Source: Bacillus sp. HNG
Lineage (GTDB): Bacteria > Bacillota > Bacilli > Bacillales > Bacillaceae_L
Length of the DNA: 64,000 nt
Assembly (NCBI RefSeq): GCF_003400205.1
Contig: NZ_QUQV01000008.1
Span: 124,001 to 188,000 of the forward strand
Reading direction: 5' to 3'
Within the stretch, counting starts at the first letter, position 1. Each line of letters starts with the position of its first letter. The position numbers were made by a program, and so were the translations under genes. The notes under the pieces are model-generated. The model was not told the DNA's origin, ran no database searches, and saw nothing but the letters and a program-made list of their open reading frames with translations. Positions 48,269 to 56,314 of this stretch are shown here, one piece after another.

Positions 48269-48669
48269 ACGAATCACCTATCATCGTTTTTTTATCACTC
48301 TTATTTGGGTATTAAGACCCGCCACCTATTATGTGGGCTAGTTAGTAATCTATCAAATGAAAATAGAAGCGCTCATGTCTCTTTGAACATACTTGCGCCC
48401 CTTTTAATCTATGCAACTTGAAATTATAAGACAAAATGAACTAGATTTCATTACATTTTTCATTATAACATCATTTTTCGTCAAAAAACGACCTAAAATT
48501 ATTACATTTTCGTTTCATGGCAGTTAATGTTGTGCTGGGGATAGGGTTCAGGTGGTGGTGTGTAAATTTTGGTATTGGGGGAGGCGGTAGGGTAGTGCCT
48601 GACGTTATGCCTATTCTAACCAAATTAAAAGCCTTCCGGTTTACCCGGAAGGCCTACATACTAATTAAA
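48269..48669. other. Intergenic region between cccB and ftsE
   Basis: This 401-bp gap holds the cccB terminator (48631-48653), a G-rich stretch near 48530-48600 and presumably the ftsEX promoter. No gene or repeat recognised. Confidence 0.5.
48631..48653 (-). terminator. Terminator of cccB
   Basis: GCCTTCCGG (48631-48639) pairs perfectly with CCGGAAGGC (48645-48653); TTTTAATTT follows on the minus strand. Confidence 0.92.
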
Positions 48670-49014
48670 TTATTTTTTCTCAGCTAACCATGCAGCAACT
48701 GCGTCTTTTTCGTCACCTTTGATGATCCCTTTTGGCATTGCGCCACGGCCATTTTCAATGATGTCCGCAATTTCGTCTTGAGAGTATTTACCTCCGACTT
48801 GTTGTAGACTTGGGAAGCTTCCAGCACCTGCTAGATCTTTACCATGGCATGAAGCACAGTTTCCTTGGTAGATTTCCTCTGCATTTACAGCAGTAGCTCC
48901 GCCATTATCGCCTGCTGGCTCGTTGGCTGCATTGTCGTCGTCCCCACCACCACATGCTGCTAGAGCGAATACAAGCGCAGTTCCTAAAAGAAATCCAAAT
49001 AGCTTACGTTTCAC
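48670..49014 (-). CDS. cccB: Cytochrome c551 lipoprotein (CccB-like)
   Basis: The 114-residue protein has a lipoprotein signal with lipobox ALAAC (Cys21), an Asp/Asn/Gly-rich linker, the heme-c motif CASCH near residue 53 and a likely axial Met in AMPKG. It would carry electrons outside the membrane, anchored by lipid. Position between yvjA and ftsE matches B. subtilis cccB. Confidence 0.93.
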   Translation of the reverse strand: MKRKLFGFLLGTALVFALAACGGGDDDNAANEPAGDNGGATAVNAEEIYQGNCASCHGKDLAGAGSFPSLQQVGGKYSQDEIADIIENGRGAMPKGIIKGDEKDAVAAWLAEKK

Positions 49015-49069
49015 AGAATTTACCCCCTGTAATAAATTTTTCCATTATACAATCCTTATTATACCCCTT

Positions 49070-49936
49070 TTACGCCCTTTTAAAACCCTCTCCTAATACC
49101 TCTGCAGCGTCCATAACGACGACAAATGCAGATGTATCAATGCTTTGAACCACTTGTTTCAATTTTGTGAACTCTTTCTGGTCAACCACGCACATGAGCA
49201 TTGGACGCTCATCGTCGGTGTAGCCCCCGTATCCAGAGAGCTTGGTTACACCTCGGTCCAATTTGTCAAAAATCTCCTGTCGCACTTCATCCTGATGGTT
49301 CGTAATAATGAGAGCCATTTTTGAATTACCTAGACCAACCTGTACCAAATCAATCGTTTTACTTGTGACAAAAAGTCCAATCAGTGCATAAAGTCCACTC
49401 TCAATATCGAATACAATTGCAGCTGTTACGACAATCAGACCATCAATAAAAGCGACGCATTTTCCAAGAGATATTCCTGTATACTTATGAACAATTTGAG
49501 CGGCAAGGTCTGTCCCACCTGTCGACGCATTGCCCCGGAATGTGATGCCAAGTCCCAAACCTATTCCGATCCCGCCAAATAACGCACCGAGCAATGGGTC
49601 AAGTGTTGCGGGTTCCAGATTTCTCGAAAGGTAAACAACAAATGGTAGAAAAAGAGTGCCGATTAATGTACGAGCACCATATACCTTTCCAAGAAAAATG
49701 ACACCTGCAATGAATAATGGAATATTAAAAGCCCATTGAACATAGGCGGCTTCCCAACCAAAGAGGGAGTTCAAGATCGTACTAATCCCACTTACACCGC
49801 CAGAGGCTACCTTGTTCGGTAACAAAAACAGATTGAAAGCTAGAGCCACCGTGGCTGAACCGAGTAGTATGTATATGTATTCCTTTACCTTTTGAAGTGT
49901 TGGATGTACTTCGTGCTGACGTTTTCTTCTATTCAT
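49070..49936 (-). CDS. yvjA: YitT/DUF2179-family membrane protein (YvjA-like)
   Basis: The ATG at 49936 has CGGAGG 7 nt upstream (the earlier frame start at 49975 has none); 288 residues result. Five to six membrane segments form the YitT_membrane part and the last ~85 residues the DUF2179 domain (CVVDQKEFTKLKQVVQSIDTS). The glycine-rich GALFGGIGIGLGLGI and STGGTD motifs are family-typical. The biochemical function is unknown. It heads the conserved cccB-ftsEX block. Confidence 0.9.
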   Translation of the reverse strand: MNRRKRQHEVHPTLQKVKEYIYILLGSATVALAFNLFLLPNKVASGGVSGISTILNSLFGWEAAYVQWAFNIPLFIAGVIFLGKVYGARTLIGTLFLPFVVYLSRNLEPATLDPLLGALFGGIGIGLGLGITFRGNASTGGTDLAAQIVHKYTGISLGKCVAFIDGLIVVTAAIVFDIESGLYALIGLFVTSKTIDLVQVGLGNSKMALIITNHQDEVRQEIFDKLDRGVTKLSGYGGYTDDERPMLMCVVDQKEFTKLKQVVQSIDTSAFVVVMDAAEVLGEGFKRA

Positions 49937-50092
49937 GAAAATACCTCCGTTTGCTAGCCTATGGCAGTATATCATGGGTTCAAAACCAAGTAAACGCCAA
50001 CCAAATAACGTGGTAAAGCAACAAAATATACATCTACAGGATTAGTTTGTAACGAGATATGAATAATTATTACAATAATGTACATGAAAGTG

Positions 50093-50120
50093 AAAAAAGA
50101 GCCATCTCAGACTCTTTTTT
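50093..50120. terminator. Terminator of the large secreted phosphoesterase gene
   Basis: AAAAAAGAG (50093-50101) pairs with CTCTTTTTT (50112-50120) with a short loop; it works in both directions but mainly ends the minus-strand gene. Confidence 0.85.
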
Positions 50121-50128
50121 CGGTGTGC

Positions 50129-53100
50129 TTATTTACGAAATGTCCAAATATCTGAAACGGTTCGACCCGTGTATTTATCCTCGGCTATCGTATACCATGA
50201 ATAAGAACGGTTCTTTTTTAACCCTTTCCAAACAGTCTCTGCGATTTTTCCGCTTTTCGCCTTGTCAGTGCCGATTACATGGTCTGTGTAGACATTTACT
50301 GAAAAGTAATCGGTTGCGACTCGTTTGGTGACTGGTGCTAAATCCATTTCAATCACAAACTCATCTTTTTCCGGATACGCATCTGGGTTATAGTAATTGT
50401 AATCGTCTAAATAAGGAGAATACGTATTTACCACAATGCGATTATTGTCTTGATCAAAATGAAACAGTCTCATGTAACCTTGGCCACCCTCTGGTCCTGC
50501 CTGGTAATCAGCAAGCATTTGTGTCACAGTACGGTCAGGAACACCGTCTCCGTTATCGTCAATTTCATCTACTAATGTTTGTGCCTCATGGTAATGACCA
50601 CTCAACACCATGATCACATTCTTATTTGGAACAACAATTTCGTTATAAAGTTTGTCACCTGTCGGATGCCTAGTACCTGTCGCAAGTAAGTATTCATGGA
50701 AGCTTAAAATGGCTTTGCGGTCCGGATGAGCAGCTAGCACATCATTTACCCACTGGATCCCTTCATCCGTTATACCCCAACCGAGGTACACCATAATATA
50801 ATCATTGCCACCAGCTGAAATTAAATCATAATGACCGCGATTGTTTAGGTAGGAACCACCGTAATATGGCTTATCCTTAAAGCGATTTTCCCCAAAATAC
50901 TTATAAAACTGGGAATAATCATTACTCACCTGATCCACATCATGGTTTCCTGCCAGAACTCCGTATGGAATGTTGTTGTCATCAAGCACTTTCATCGCTT
51001 TATCGGCGTTCTTCCATTGATACTCCTGTGATGATTTATTCACTAAATCACCTGTATGGAATACATATTTTATTTTGAGTTTCTCCTTCATTTCGGCAAT
51101 CCACTCTGTTTGTCGGTCAAAAATATACGGGTAGCTCTCTGAGTAAAATTGGGTGTCTGACATCCAGACGAAGGTATAGTCATACTCATCTGGCGAGCTT
51201 GGAATTTCGTCTTGGACAATCACATTTATTTTTGACTCATGTACAAAGTCACCCACGCCAACTTCACCGGAGAGTTCAAAATCCTCTTTACCTGCTACTT
51301 TGTAATCAATTAATGTCCATTTTTCTGTATTGTGGTTCCATGCGTACATCGAAACCTTTCTACCTTCAAGGGAATTCCCTTTCCATAAAAGCTCGACACG
51401 ATCCTTTTCATCAAGTGACGCATCTACTGTGACGTCAAATCGATGATAAGGAAATTGAGTATCCGAATCAGATACCAGATACTTGCCGTCTACTTTTGAA
51501 ACTAGCGAAGTGTCCTCAGACGTAAACGCCTTCTCCCCTTCAGGTATCATTTCTTTTGGCGGCTCAAAATCACCTGCATTTTTAAAGCCTTTCACACCTG
51601 AGTTCACATCGTATTGATATGCCTCATAAAACGTGACATCTAACTGATCCTTCGTTGGGTCCTTCACCTTTACCTGTAAAACAGGGTCGCCATCAACCTG
51701 CGCATTTTCTTTAGGTGAGACCAACTCTGGCCTTAGTGGATTTTCATCAGCCACTTCAAATTGAAATCCCTCTTCTTGTTGATTTCCTACTTTGTCCGTT
51801 GCCACAACCTTAAGCTCATGTTTACCTGCCTCAAGCTTGGAGGACGCTGTTTCATACGGAACTTGAATTTCCTCTCCGTCTAAGGTGACAATTACTTGGT
51901 CAACCCCGGAAAGCTTATCCTTTACATCTACATCAATCGTAAAAGCACCCTTGTATGCTTTCTTTTTCAGGTTCGTTTTAATATCAGGTACGGTGTTGTC
52001 GACTAAAACCTCTGAGCTAACTTCTTCATCTGCATCCTGAACAAGGACCTTGTGCTTCTTATCCTCAACAGAGGTCGTATCCCATTTATAGGTTAAGGAA
52101 TGTGCTTCCTCTTCCGTAACTGTAAACGTAAAATCAACGAATGGATTGTTATCATTCATTTTTAGAATACGTGATGGATCACTGTAGTCCGGGTCCTTGA
52201 TCACTGTTCCATCCGCAAGAACTAAACGTACATTTCGTAAATCATAGTCGTCACGGTTTTCCGCGGATTCAAGATCAAATGGTGATGCTTTGTTACCGGA
52301 ACGAACGGTTATCGTAGTGTCCCCAACCGGAAGTCGCTCAGGCTCAATTGGGATACTGAACGTTTTCCACTGCGTGAGCCAATCTTTATCCATCACATAT
52401 AAAACTTCGTCACCCATCGTAACGGCGTTTTGGAAATACGTATTCAAGCCATTTACCTCAAACGCAAAATAGGCCGTGTGTTCAAGGGACGGATAGATGC
52501 CTTCCGTTACTTCTTTGCCATCAATCAATAGCTTCATTTTATCTGGAGAATCTACCGCAGATGTAGCCTTAATGATTTTTTCACCACGAAGCAATTCCCC
52601 TTCTTCCAGATTGAGACGGAGGCTTGAGCTGTCAAGGTCATTCGTAATGGTTACGCGATAATCCTCACTTTTCACTTCATTTCTTCCATCGGACACGACG
52701 AAGTAATAATCCACATACTTATGTCCAATTAAATCAGGTGAATAAATGGTGTGATGATAAAGGAGATCATCGTAATTCTCTTGTAAAATCGCTTCGCTAT
52801 ATTCATTATGATGGTCAATTTTATAGTACAAACGAACAGATTTAACTTCCTTGTCGTCTGTTACGTTTGCGACAATGTCGATATTATCCTTCTGGTTCAC
52901 CTCGGTGGTTTTCGTTAGATTGTCAATCGTTGGTGGCACTGTGTCTTGTTCCATTTGGACAGGCTGACTTGGTACTTGGAAGCCTTCAACCTGACCCGGA
53001 GTCGCATCCAGGATGCCCACCTTTTTAGAAAGAGTGGATTTATCAGTTGGATAGAGATAGACAATCCCTTTATTCGCAAAAGTGTCATCTACGTTCGGCT

Positions 53101-54871
53101 CATCATTGTAATAAGCGACCGAAATCTCTTTATGTGTGTTCGTTCCAATTACTAGTCCACGCATGCTGCCATTTGCCATACCGTCACTGTAAATGCGAAC
53201 GATATTCTTATTTTCAACCAAATTTGAGCCATAGTTCGCATTAAAATCAGCGACGGTTTTCTCACCGTTTTGTGTATTGATGATCCAAAAGACTAGCGTT
53301 TCCCCTGCTGGAATCACCACATCCTCTGGCACGGATGGCCAGACAACATCGGTTCCAGGGTCTGTTCCATATCTGTAGTACATTTTATAATCTTTAAAAT
53401 TGATGTCTTCACTGCTGTTGTTGTAGATTTCGATAAACTCATAGCCATCAGCAGACCCTACATTTGAAGAATCAGGAACAAGCTCAGTTATAAGCAAATG
53501 AGGGACTTTTGAAAAATCAACCTCTGGCTGCACGACCTGAATCGTGAATTCGTCGGACTTTTCTGTATTTACACCATCACTCGCTTCGAGATAATAGGTG
53601 ATTTCATCATATACATGAAAACTTGGGATTTCCGCTGTATAGGTTTGATTGTTTGGACTCATTGGCAACGCCGTGAATTCATTTGTGTCACCGATTTTAT
53701 AAAAAAGCGTCACACTTGGAACGGCAAGATTATCCGTTACGTTTGCCTCGATCTGAATTGGTGCGAGAGGCTTGCTGCTTGTAACTGGTGTATGTGTAAT
53801 CACAGGTGCTTCTGTGTCCTCAGGTACATCCGGAAGATTGACCGGAGTTTCCGGAACCTGTGCTTGCTGAATTTCACCTGGCGTTGGCTGCGCTAGCACT
53901 TGGTGCTTTACCATTTCCGTACCAGATGTTGGGTATTTATACTCGACTACAGCTCCTGTGTTATCCGTTTCCCCCGCTAGATAGCTAGCAGAAATGATGT
54001 CAGTTCCTTGGTGATTTTTAATGACGATTGCACGATTACCACCATTTGCAAAGCCAGGAAATACATCCGTAAACTGGATGACTTTTTCCTCAGGTAAATC
54101 TGTTCCAAAATTCTCGTTAAAATCGGCTAGCGTTTTATTGCCGTTGTTAAACCAAAAAACTAATGTTTCTTGCGGTTCAATCGTTGTTGCCGGGATTTGA
54201 AATACCAAGTCTTTCCCTGTGTCGGTATAACGATATGTAAAGGTGTAATTTGTTAATGTTTGCGGTTGATTGGTGTTGTTGTAAAGCTCAAAATACTCGT
54301 AATAATCGGTTCCAGCTCCCTTTGAGTTCGGTGATATTTCACTAATGAGAAGGTGTGGAAGCTGATCTGTGTTAACTTCGGTTGGTTGAGTTGCTTCACC
54401 AGTTGGTGCTGGCGGAGTTTCCTCCTCGATTGTTGTGTTTTCTTGGGTTGGTGGTTCTACTTCAGATGTTGCGTCGTCTTGAGTTGGTGGTGCCTCTTCG
54501 GTTGTTGATTCTTCTTCGGTTGGGGGCACCTCTTCAGTTGTTGATTCTTCTTCGGTTGGGGGCACCTCTTCAGTTGGCGATTCTTCCTCGGTTTCAGGCT
54601 GTTCCTGGGTTCCCGGCTCTGTCTGTGTTTCAGGTTCTTCGATTACCTCAGGTTCAGTCTGGTCGGTTGGTTCTTGTGGAGGCGATTCCTCCACATGTTC
54701 CTCAGTTGGTTGGTTCTGTGTCCCCAGTGCTGAATTGATAGACCCGTCTTCCTCTGCAAATACCATTTTCGGTCCTGTTGCAAGGCTTACATTGGACAGT
54801 AAAATGGTAAGCGTAAAACTGACAATCAATCCTTTTTTCAGCTTGTTTCTCACTCGTTTCCCTAAAATCAT
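50129..54871 (-). CDS. Secreted multidomain protein: two lamin-tail-like domains plus calcineurin-like phosphoesterase
   Basis: Start ATG at 54871, with GGGAGG upstream (the TTG at 54889 precedes the site); 1580 residues. Order: signal peptide (about 1-40), a Glu/Pro/Thr-rich linker with repeated PPTEEESTTEE (about 60-165), lamin-tail domain 1 (HLLISEISPNSKG, about 175-340), an Ig-like domain, lamin-tail domain 2 (HLLITELVPDSSN, about 475-640), several Ig-like domains, then a metallophosphoesterase (about 1205-1480) with SDTQF, GDLVNK, GNHDVD, FHEY and GHYHEAQ supplying the metal ligands, and a short C-terminal domain. No LPXTG, SLH or other anchor is visible, so it may be released. Likely extracellular nucleotidase or phosphodiesterase; substrate unknown. 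Confidence 0.88.
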   Translation of the reverse strand: MILGKRVRNKLKKGLIVSFTLTILLSNVSLATGPKMVFAEEDGSINSALGTQNQPTEEHVEESPPQEPTDQTEPEVIEEPETQTEPGTQEQPETEEESPTEEVPPTEEESTTEEVPPTEEESTTEEAPPTQDDATSEVEPPTQENTTIEEETPPAPTGEATQPTEVNTDQLPHLLISEISPNSKGAGTDYYEYFELYNNTNQPQTLTNYTFTYRYTDTGKDLVFQIPATTIEPQETLVFWFNNGNKTLADFNENFGTDLPEEKVIQFTDVFPGFANGGNRAIVIKNHQGTDIISASYLAGETDNTGAVVEYKYPTSGTEMVKHQVLAQPTPGEIQQAQVPETPVNLPDVPEDTEAPVITHTPVTSSKPLAPIQIEANVTDNLAVPSVTLFYKIGDTNEFTALPMSPNNQTYTAEIPSFHVYDEITYYLEASDGVNTEKSDEFTIQVVQPEVDFSKVPHLLITELVPDSSNVGSADGYEFIEIYNNSSEDINFKDYKMYYRYGTDPGTDVVWPSVPEDVVIPAGETLVFWIINTQNGEKTVADFNANYGSNLVENKNIVRIYSDGMANGSMRGLVIGTNTHKEISVAYYNDEPNVDDTFANKGIVYLYPTDKSTLSKKVGILDATPGQVEGFQVPSQPVQMEQDTVPPTIDNLTKTTEVNQKDNIDIVANVTDDKEVKSVRLYYKIDHHNEYSEAILQENYDDLLYHHTIYSPDLIGHKYVDYYFVVSDGRNEVKSEDYRVTITNDLDSSSLRLNLEEGELLRGEKIIKATSAVDSPDKMKLLIDGKEVTEGIYPSLEHTAYFAFEVNGLNTYFQNAVTMGDEVLYVMDKDWLTQWKTFSIPIEPERLPVGDTTITVRSGNKASPFDLESAENRDDYDLRNVRLVLADGTVIKDPDYSDPSRILKMNDNNPFVDFTFTVTEEEAHSLTYKWDTTSVEDKKHKVLVQDADEEVSSEVLVDNTVPDIKTNLKKKAYKGAFTIDVDVKDKLSGVDQVIVTLDGEEIQVPYETASSKLEAGKHELKVVATDKVGNQQEEGFQFEVADENPLRPELVSPKENAQVDGDPVLQVKVKDPTKDQLDVTFYEAYQYDVNSGVKGFKNAGDFEPPKEMIPEGEKAFTSEDTSLVSKVDGKYLVSDSDTQFPYHRFDVTVDASLDEKDRVELLWKGNSLEGRKVSMYAWNHNTEKWTLIDYKVAGKEDFELSGEVGVGDFVHESKINVIVQDEIPSSPDEYDYTFVWMSDTQFYSESYPYIFDRQTEWIAEMKEKLKIKYVFHTGDLVNKSSQEYQWKNADKAMKVLDDNNIPYGVLAGNHDVDQVSNDYSQFYKYFGENRFKDKPYYGGSYLNNRGHYDLISAGGNDYIMVYLGWGITDEGIQWVNDVLAAHPDRKAILSFHEYLLATGTRHPTGDKLYNEIVVPNKNVIMVLSGHYHEAQTLVDEIDDNGDGVPDRTVTQMLADYQAGPEGGQGYMRLFHFDQDNNRIVVNTYSPYLDDYNYYNPDAYPEKDEFVIEMDLAPVTKRVATDYFSVNVYTDHVIGTDKAKSGKIAETVWKGLKKNRSYSWYTIAEDKYTGRTVSDIWTFRK

Positions 54872-55033
54872 CTCGCGTTCCTCCCGCAATATTTATCCTT
54901 CATGTAAATCTTATCTGTACTCTGTTAATAGCTTGTAAACTTAAGGTAAAAATTATAATAAAATTGGAAGGATTAGGAATTAAGACTCATATTATGTTAC
55001 ATGAATAGTTCCTATTTACTACTAAATAAAAAT

Positions 55034-55139
55034 AGACGACTGTAAAAGTCATCTTTGGTTTCGAGATATGATTTTATACCTTAACTGAAGCAGCCACTGC
55101 TCCAACGGCGTCTAGCAATTCGTTCCATTCTTCTACAGG
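55034..55139 (-). pseudogene. Possible 3' gene remnant with terminator
   Basis: A 22-codon open stretch (55074-55139) translates to a protein-like tail (VEEWNELLDAVGAVAASVKV) and is followed 20 bp later by a terminator hairpin (AGATGACT/AGTCGTCT, 55034-55054) with ATTTTTATTT. No start is present; upstream the frame is stopped at the border of a 53-bp repeat array. It may be the end of a gene destroyed by repeat expansion or rearrangement. Confidence 0.3.
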
Positions 55140-55159
55140 TTAAGGCATGTTTTGCCTAA

Positions 55160-55345
55160 GAGGGCACGATTAATGACTTTGCTTACCCTAATTCCAATGG
55201 TTGCTTGCCTGTGAGGGTACGATTAACGCCTTTTCTTACCCTCACTCCTTCGGTTGCTTGAATGTGAGGGTATAATTACTGTTTTTTCTTACCATCGTTC
55301 GTATAGTTGCCTTCCAATGAGGGCACGATTACCTCTTTTCAAATA
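55160..55345. repeat. 53-bp tandem repeat, 3.5 units
   Basis: GAGGGYAC(G/A)ATTA units start at 55160, 55213, 55266 and 55319, an exact 53-bp period, with CTTACCCTNA and GGTTGCTTG inside. GAGGGTA pairs with TACCCTC within a unit, so each can fold. Non-coding. Confidence 0.9.
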
Positions 55346-55438
55346 TTCAACTACAAAAATATTGCACGCAGCGTCAATTTGATTATGTAGTATATAATCA
55401 TGAACAGAGTCCCCATGCCAAGTGTAATGTACAAGCCA

Positions 55439-55675
55439 TTAGAATTTACTTAGTTTTGTATAAATAAATGGACCTAGCCCAAATATTAATAGAGTGACAA
55501 ATGTAAAGAATTTGAGAAATAGATTATTTGTATGTCTAAAAATCCCTAATTCTACGTAATCAATCATGATGGTTCCTAATAAGATGGTTAGAAAACTTAA
55601 GCCTACTTGAAGCGAGAACCACAATGCAATAATGAGTGTAACTGTTTCGATAATTTCACCAACATTGTTCATCAT
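55439..55675 (-). CDS. Small membrane protein, paralogue B
   Basis: The 78-residue protein has two to three hydrophobic segments (about 12-38 and 54-72) and ends YTKLSKF. AGGTAGGGTG lies 4-8 nt before the ATG pair at 55675/55672. It is clearly related to the frameshifted gene at 55863-56103 (shared pattern NxxExxExxxxI, LWF/FWF, FGLGPFIY/YGIGPCIY, KLxK). I know no family for it. A 22-codon GTG-started ORF (55677-55745) ends two bases before it and may be a leader. Confidence 0.65.
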   Translation of the reverse strand: MMNNVGEIIETVTLIIALWFSLQVGLSFLTILLGTIMIDYVELGIFRHTNNLFLKFFTFVTLLIFGLGPFIYTKLSKF

Positions 55676-55760
55676 TTTACACCCTACCTAATTCTAGTAA
55701 TCTACAAAAACACAGCCATGTAATAACGCCTACTGGATTGTTCACGATTATACATCCTTA

Positions 55761-55844
55761 CTAAAAAGAAGGGCTGAATAAAGAACTTAATATAAAATAA
55801 ACAATTAAACTTCCTAGAATCATTCCTAGTATTGCTAAAAGCAT
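55761..55844 (-). CDS. Possible 27-residue membrane peptide
   Basis: ATG at 55844 starts a short ORF (MLLAILGMILGSLIVYFILS then a few residues) that is entirely one hydrophobic segment, 18 bp after the frameshifted paralogue A. AAGAGAAAA is a weak ribosome site. It could be a small membrane peptide or chance. Confidence 0.3.
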   Translation of the reverse strand: MLLAILGMILGSLIVYFILSSLFSPSF

Positions 55845-55862
55845 AAAAAGTTTTCTCTTAAT

Positions 55863-56103
55863 TCAAGAGTACTTCAACAGCTTTTGATAAATGCATGGGC
55901 CTATACCGTACATAAAGGCTGCCAAAAAGTTCACGACTTTATGGAATATATTTTTAGGGGGGATCAACTCTTCCCAATGCGTAAAACTCTAACATTGGAT
56001 TCCCTAAAAACAAAATGACAATGCTGAAGGATATCTGGACAACAAACCAAAAAGTGATTATATTCCCAATTAACTCAAGGCTTTCTTCTATATTTCCAAA
56101 CAT
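55863..56103 (-). pseudogene. Small membrane protein paralogue A, frameshifted at a C6 tract
   Basis: ATG at 56103 with GGGTG upstream opens a 49-codon frame (MFGNIEESLELIGNIITFWF start) that stops right after GATCCCCCC (55957-55962 on the plus strand as G6). Removing one C continues the frame as PKNIFHKVVNFLAAFMYGIG to a stop at 55863, giving a 79-residue protein homologous over its whole length to the 78-residue paralogue B. So the gene is broken by a single extra base in a homopolymer: a mutation, a phase-variable tract, or a sequencing error. Confidence 0.75.
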
Positions 56104-56216
56104 AATTTCACCCTAATTAACTTTAAAATTTATGACTATTTATTACAACCAACTTTTAATGGGACTTATGATTTTGTTGCCAGTTCTCCCTATACCCCCA
56201 GCTACCTTTTAAAAAA

Positions 56217-56243
56217 CAGGCATCCGCCAAACAGCGAATGCCT
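56217..56243 (-). terminator. Terminator of the giant Ig-like protein gene
   Basis: CAGGCAT (56217-56223) pairs with ATGCCTG (56237-56243), extended inside by TCGC/GCGG pairing; TTTTTTAAAA follows on the minus strand. Confidence 0.85.
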
Positions 56244-56306
56244 GATGTCCACAAGATGTAGTCACAAAGACATTGCCAGGACGTGGCTCTAATCTTTGAT
56301 CCTATG
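56243..56306. repeat. Dispersed structured repeat, copy 2 of 2
   Basis: Shares ordered blocks (GTCACAAAGACATTGCCA, ATCTTTGATC) with 3774-3840, in the same orientation. It lies between the stop of the giant gene and its terminator. Confidence 0.6.
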
Positions 56307-56314
56307 ATCCAAGG

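Noticed and set aside
54382-54738. Leu-rich plus-strand frame antisense to the large secreted protein
   Set aside because: It is the shadow of the Glu/Pro/Thr-rich repeats of the minus-strand gene.
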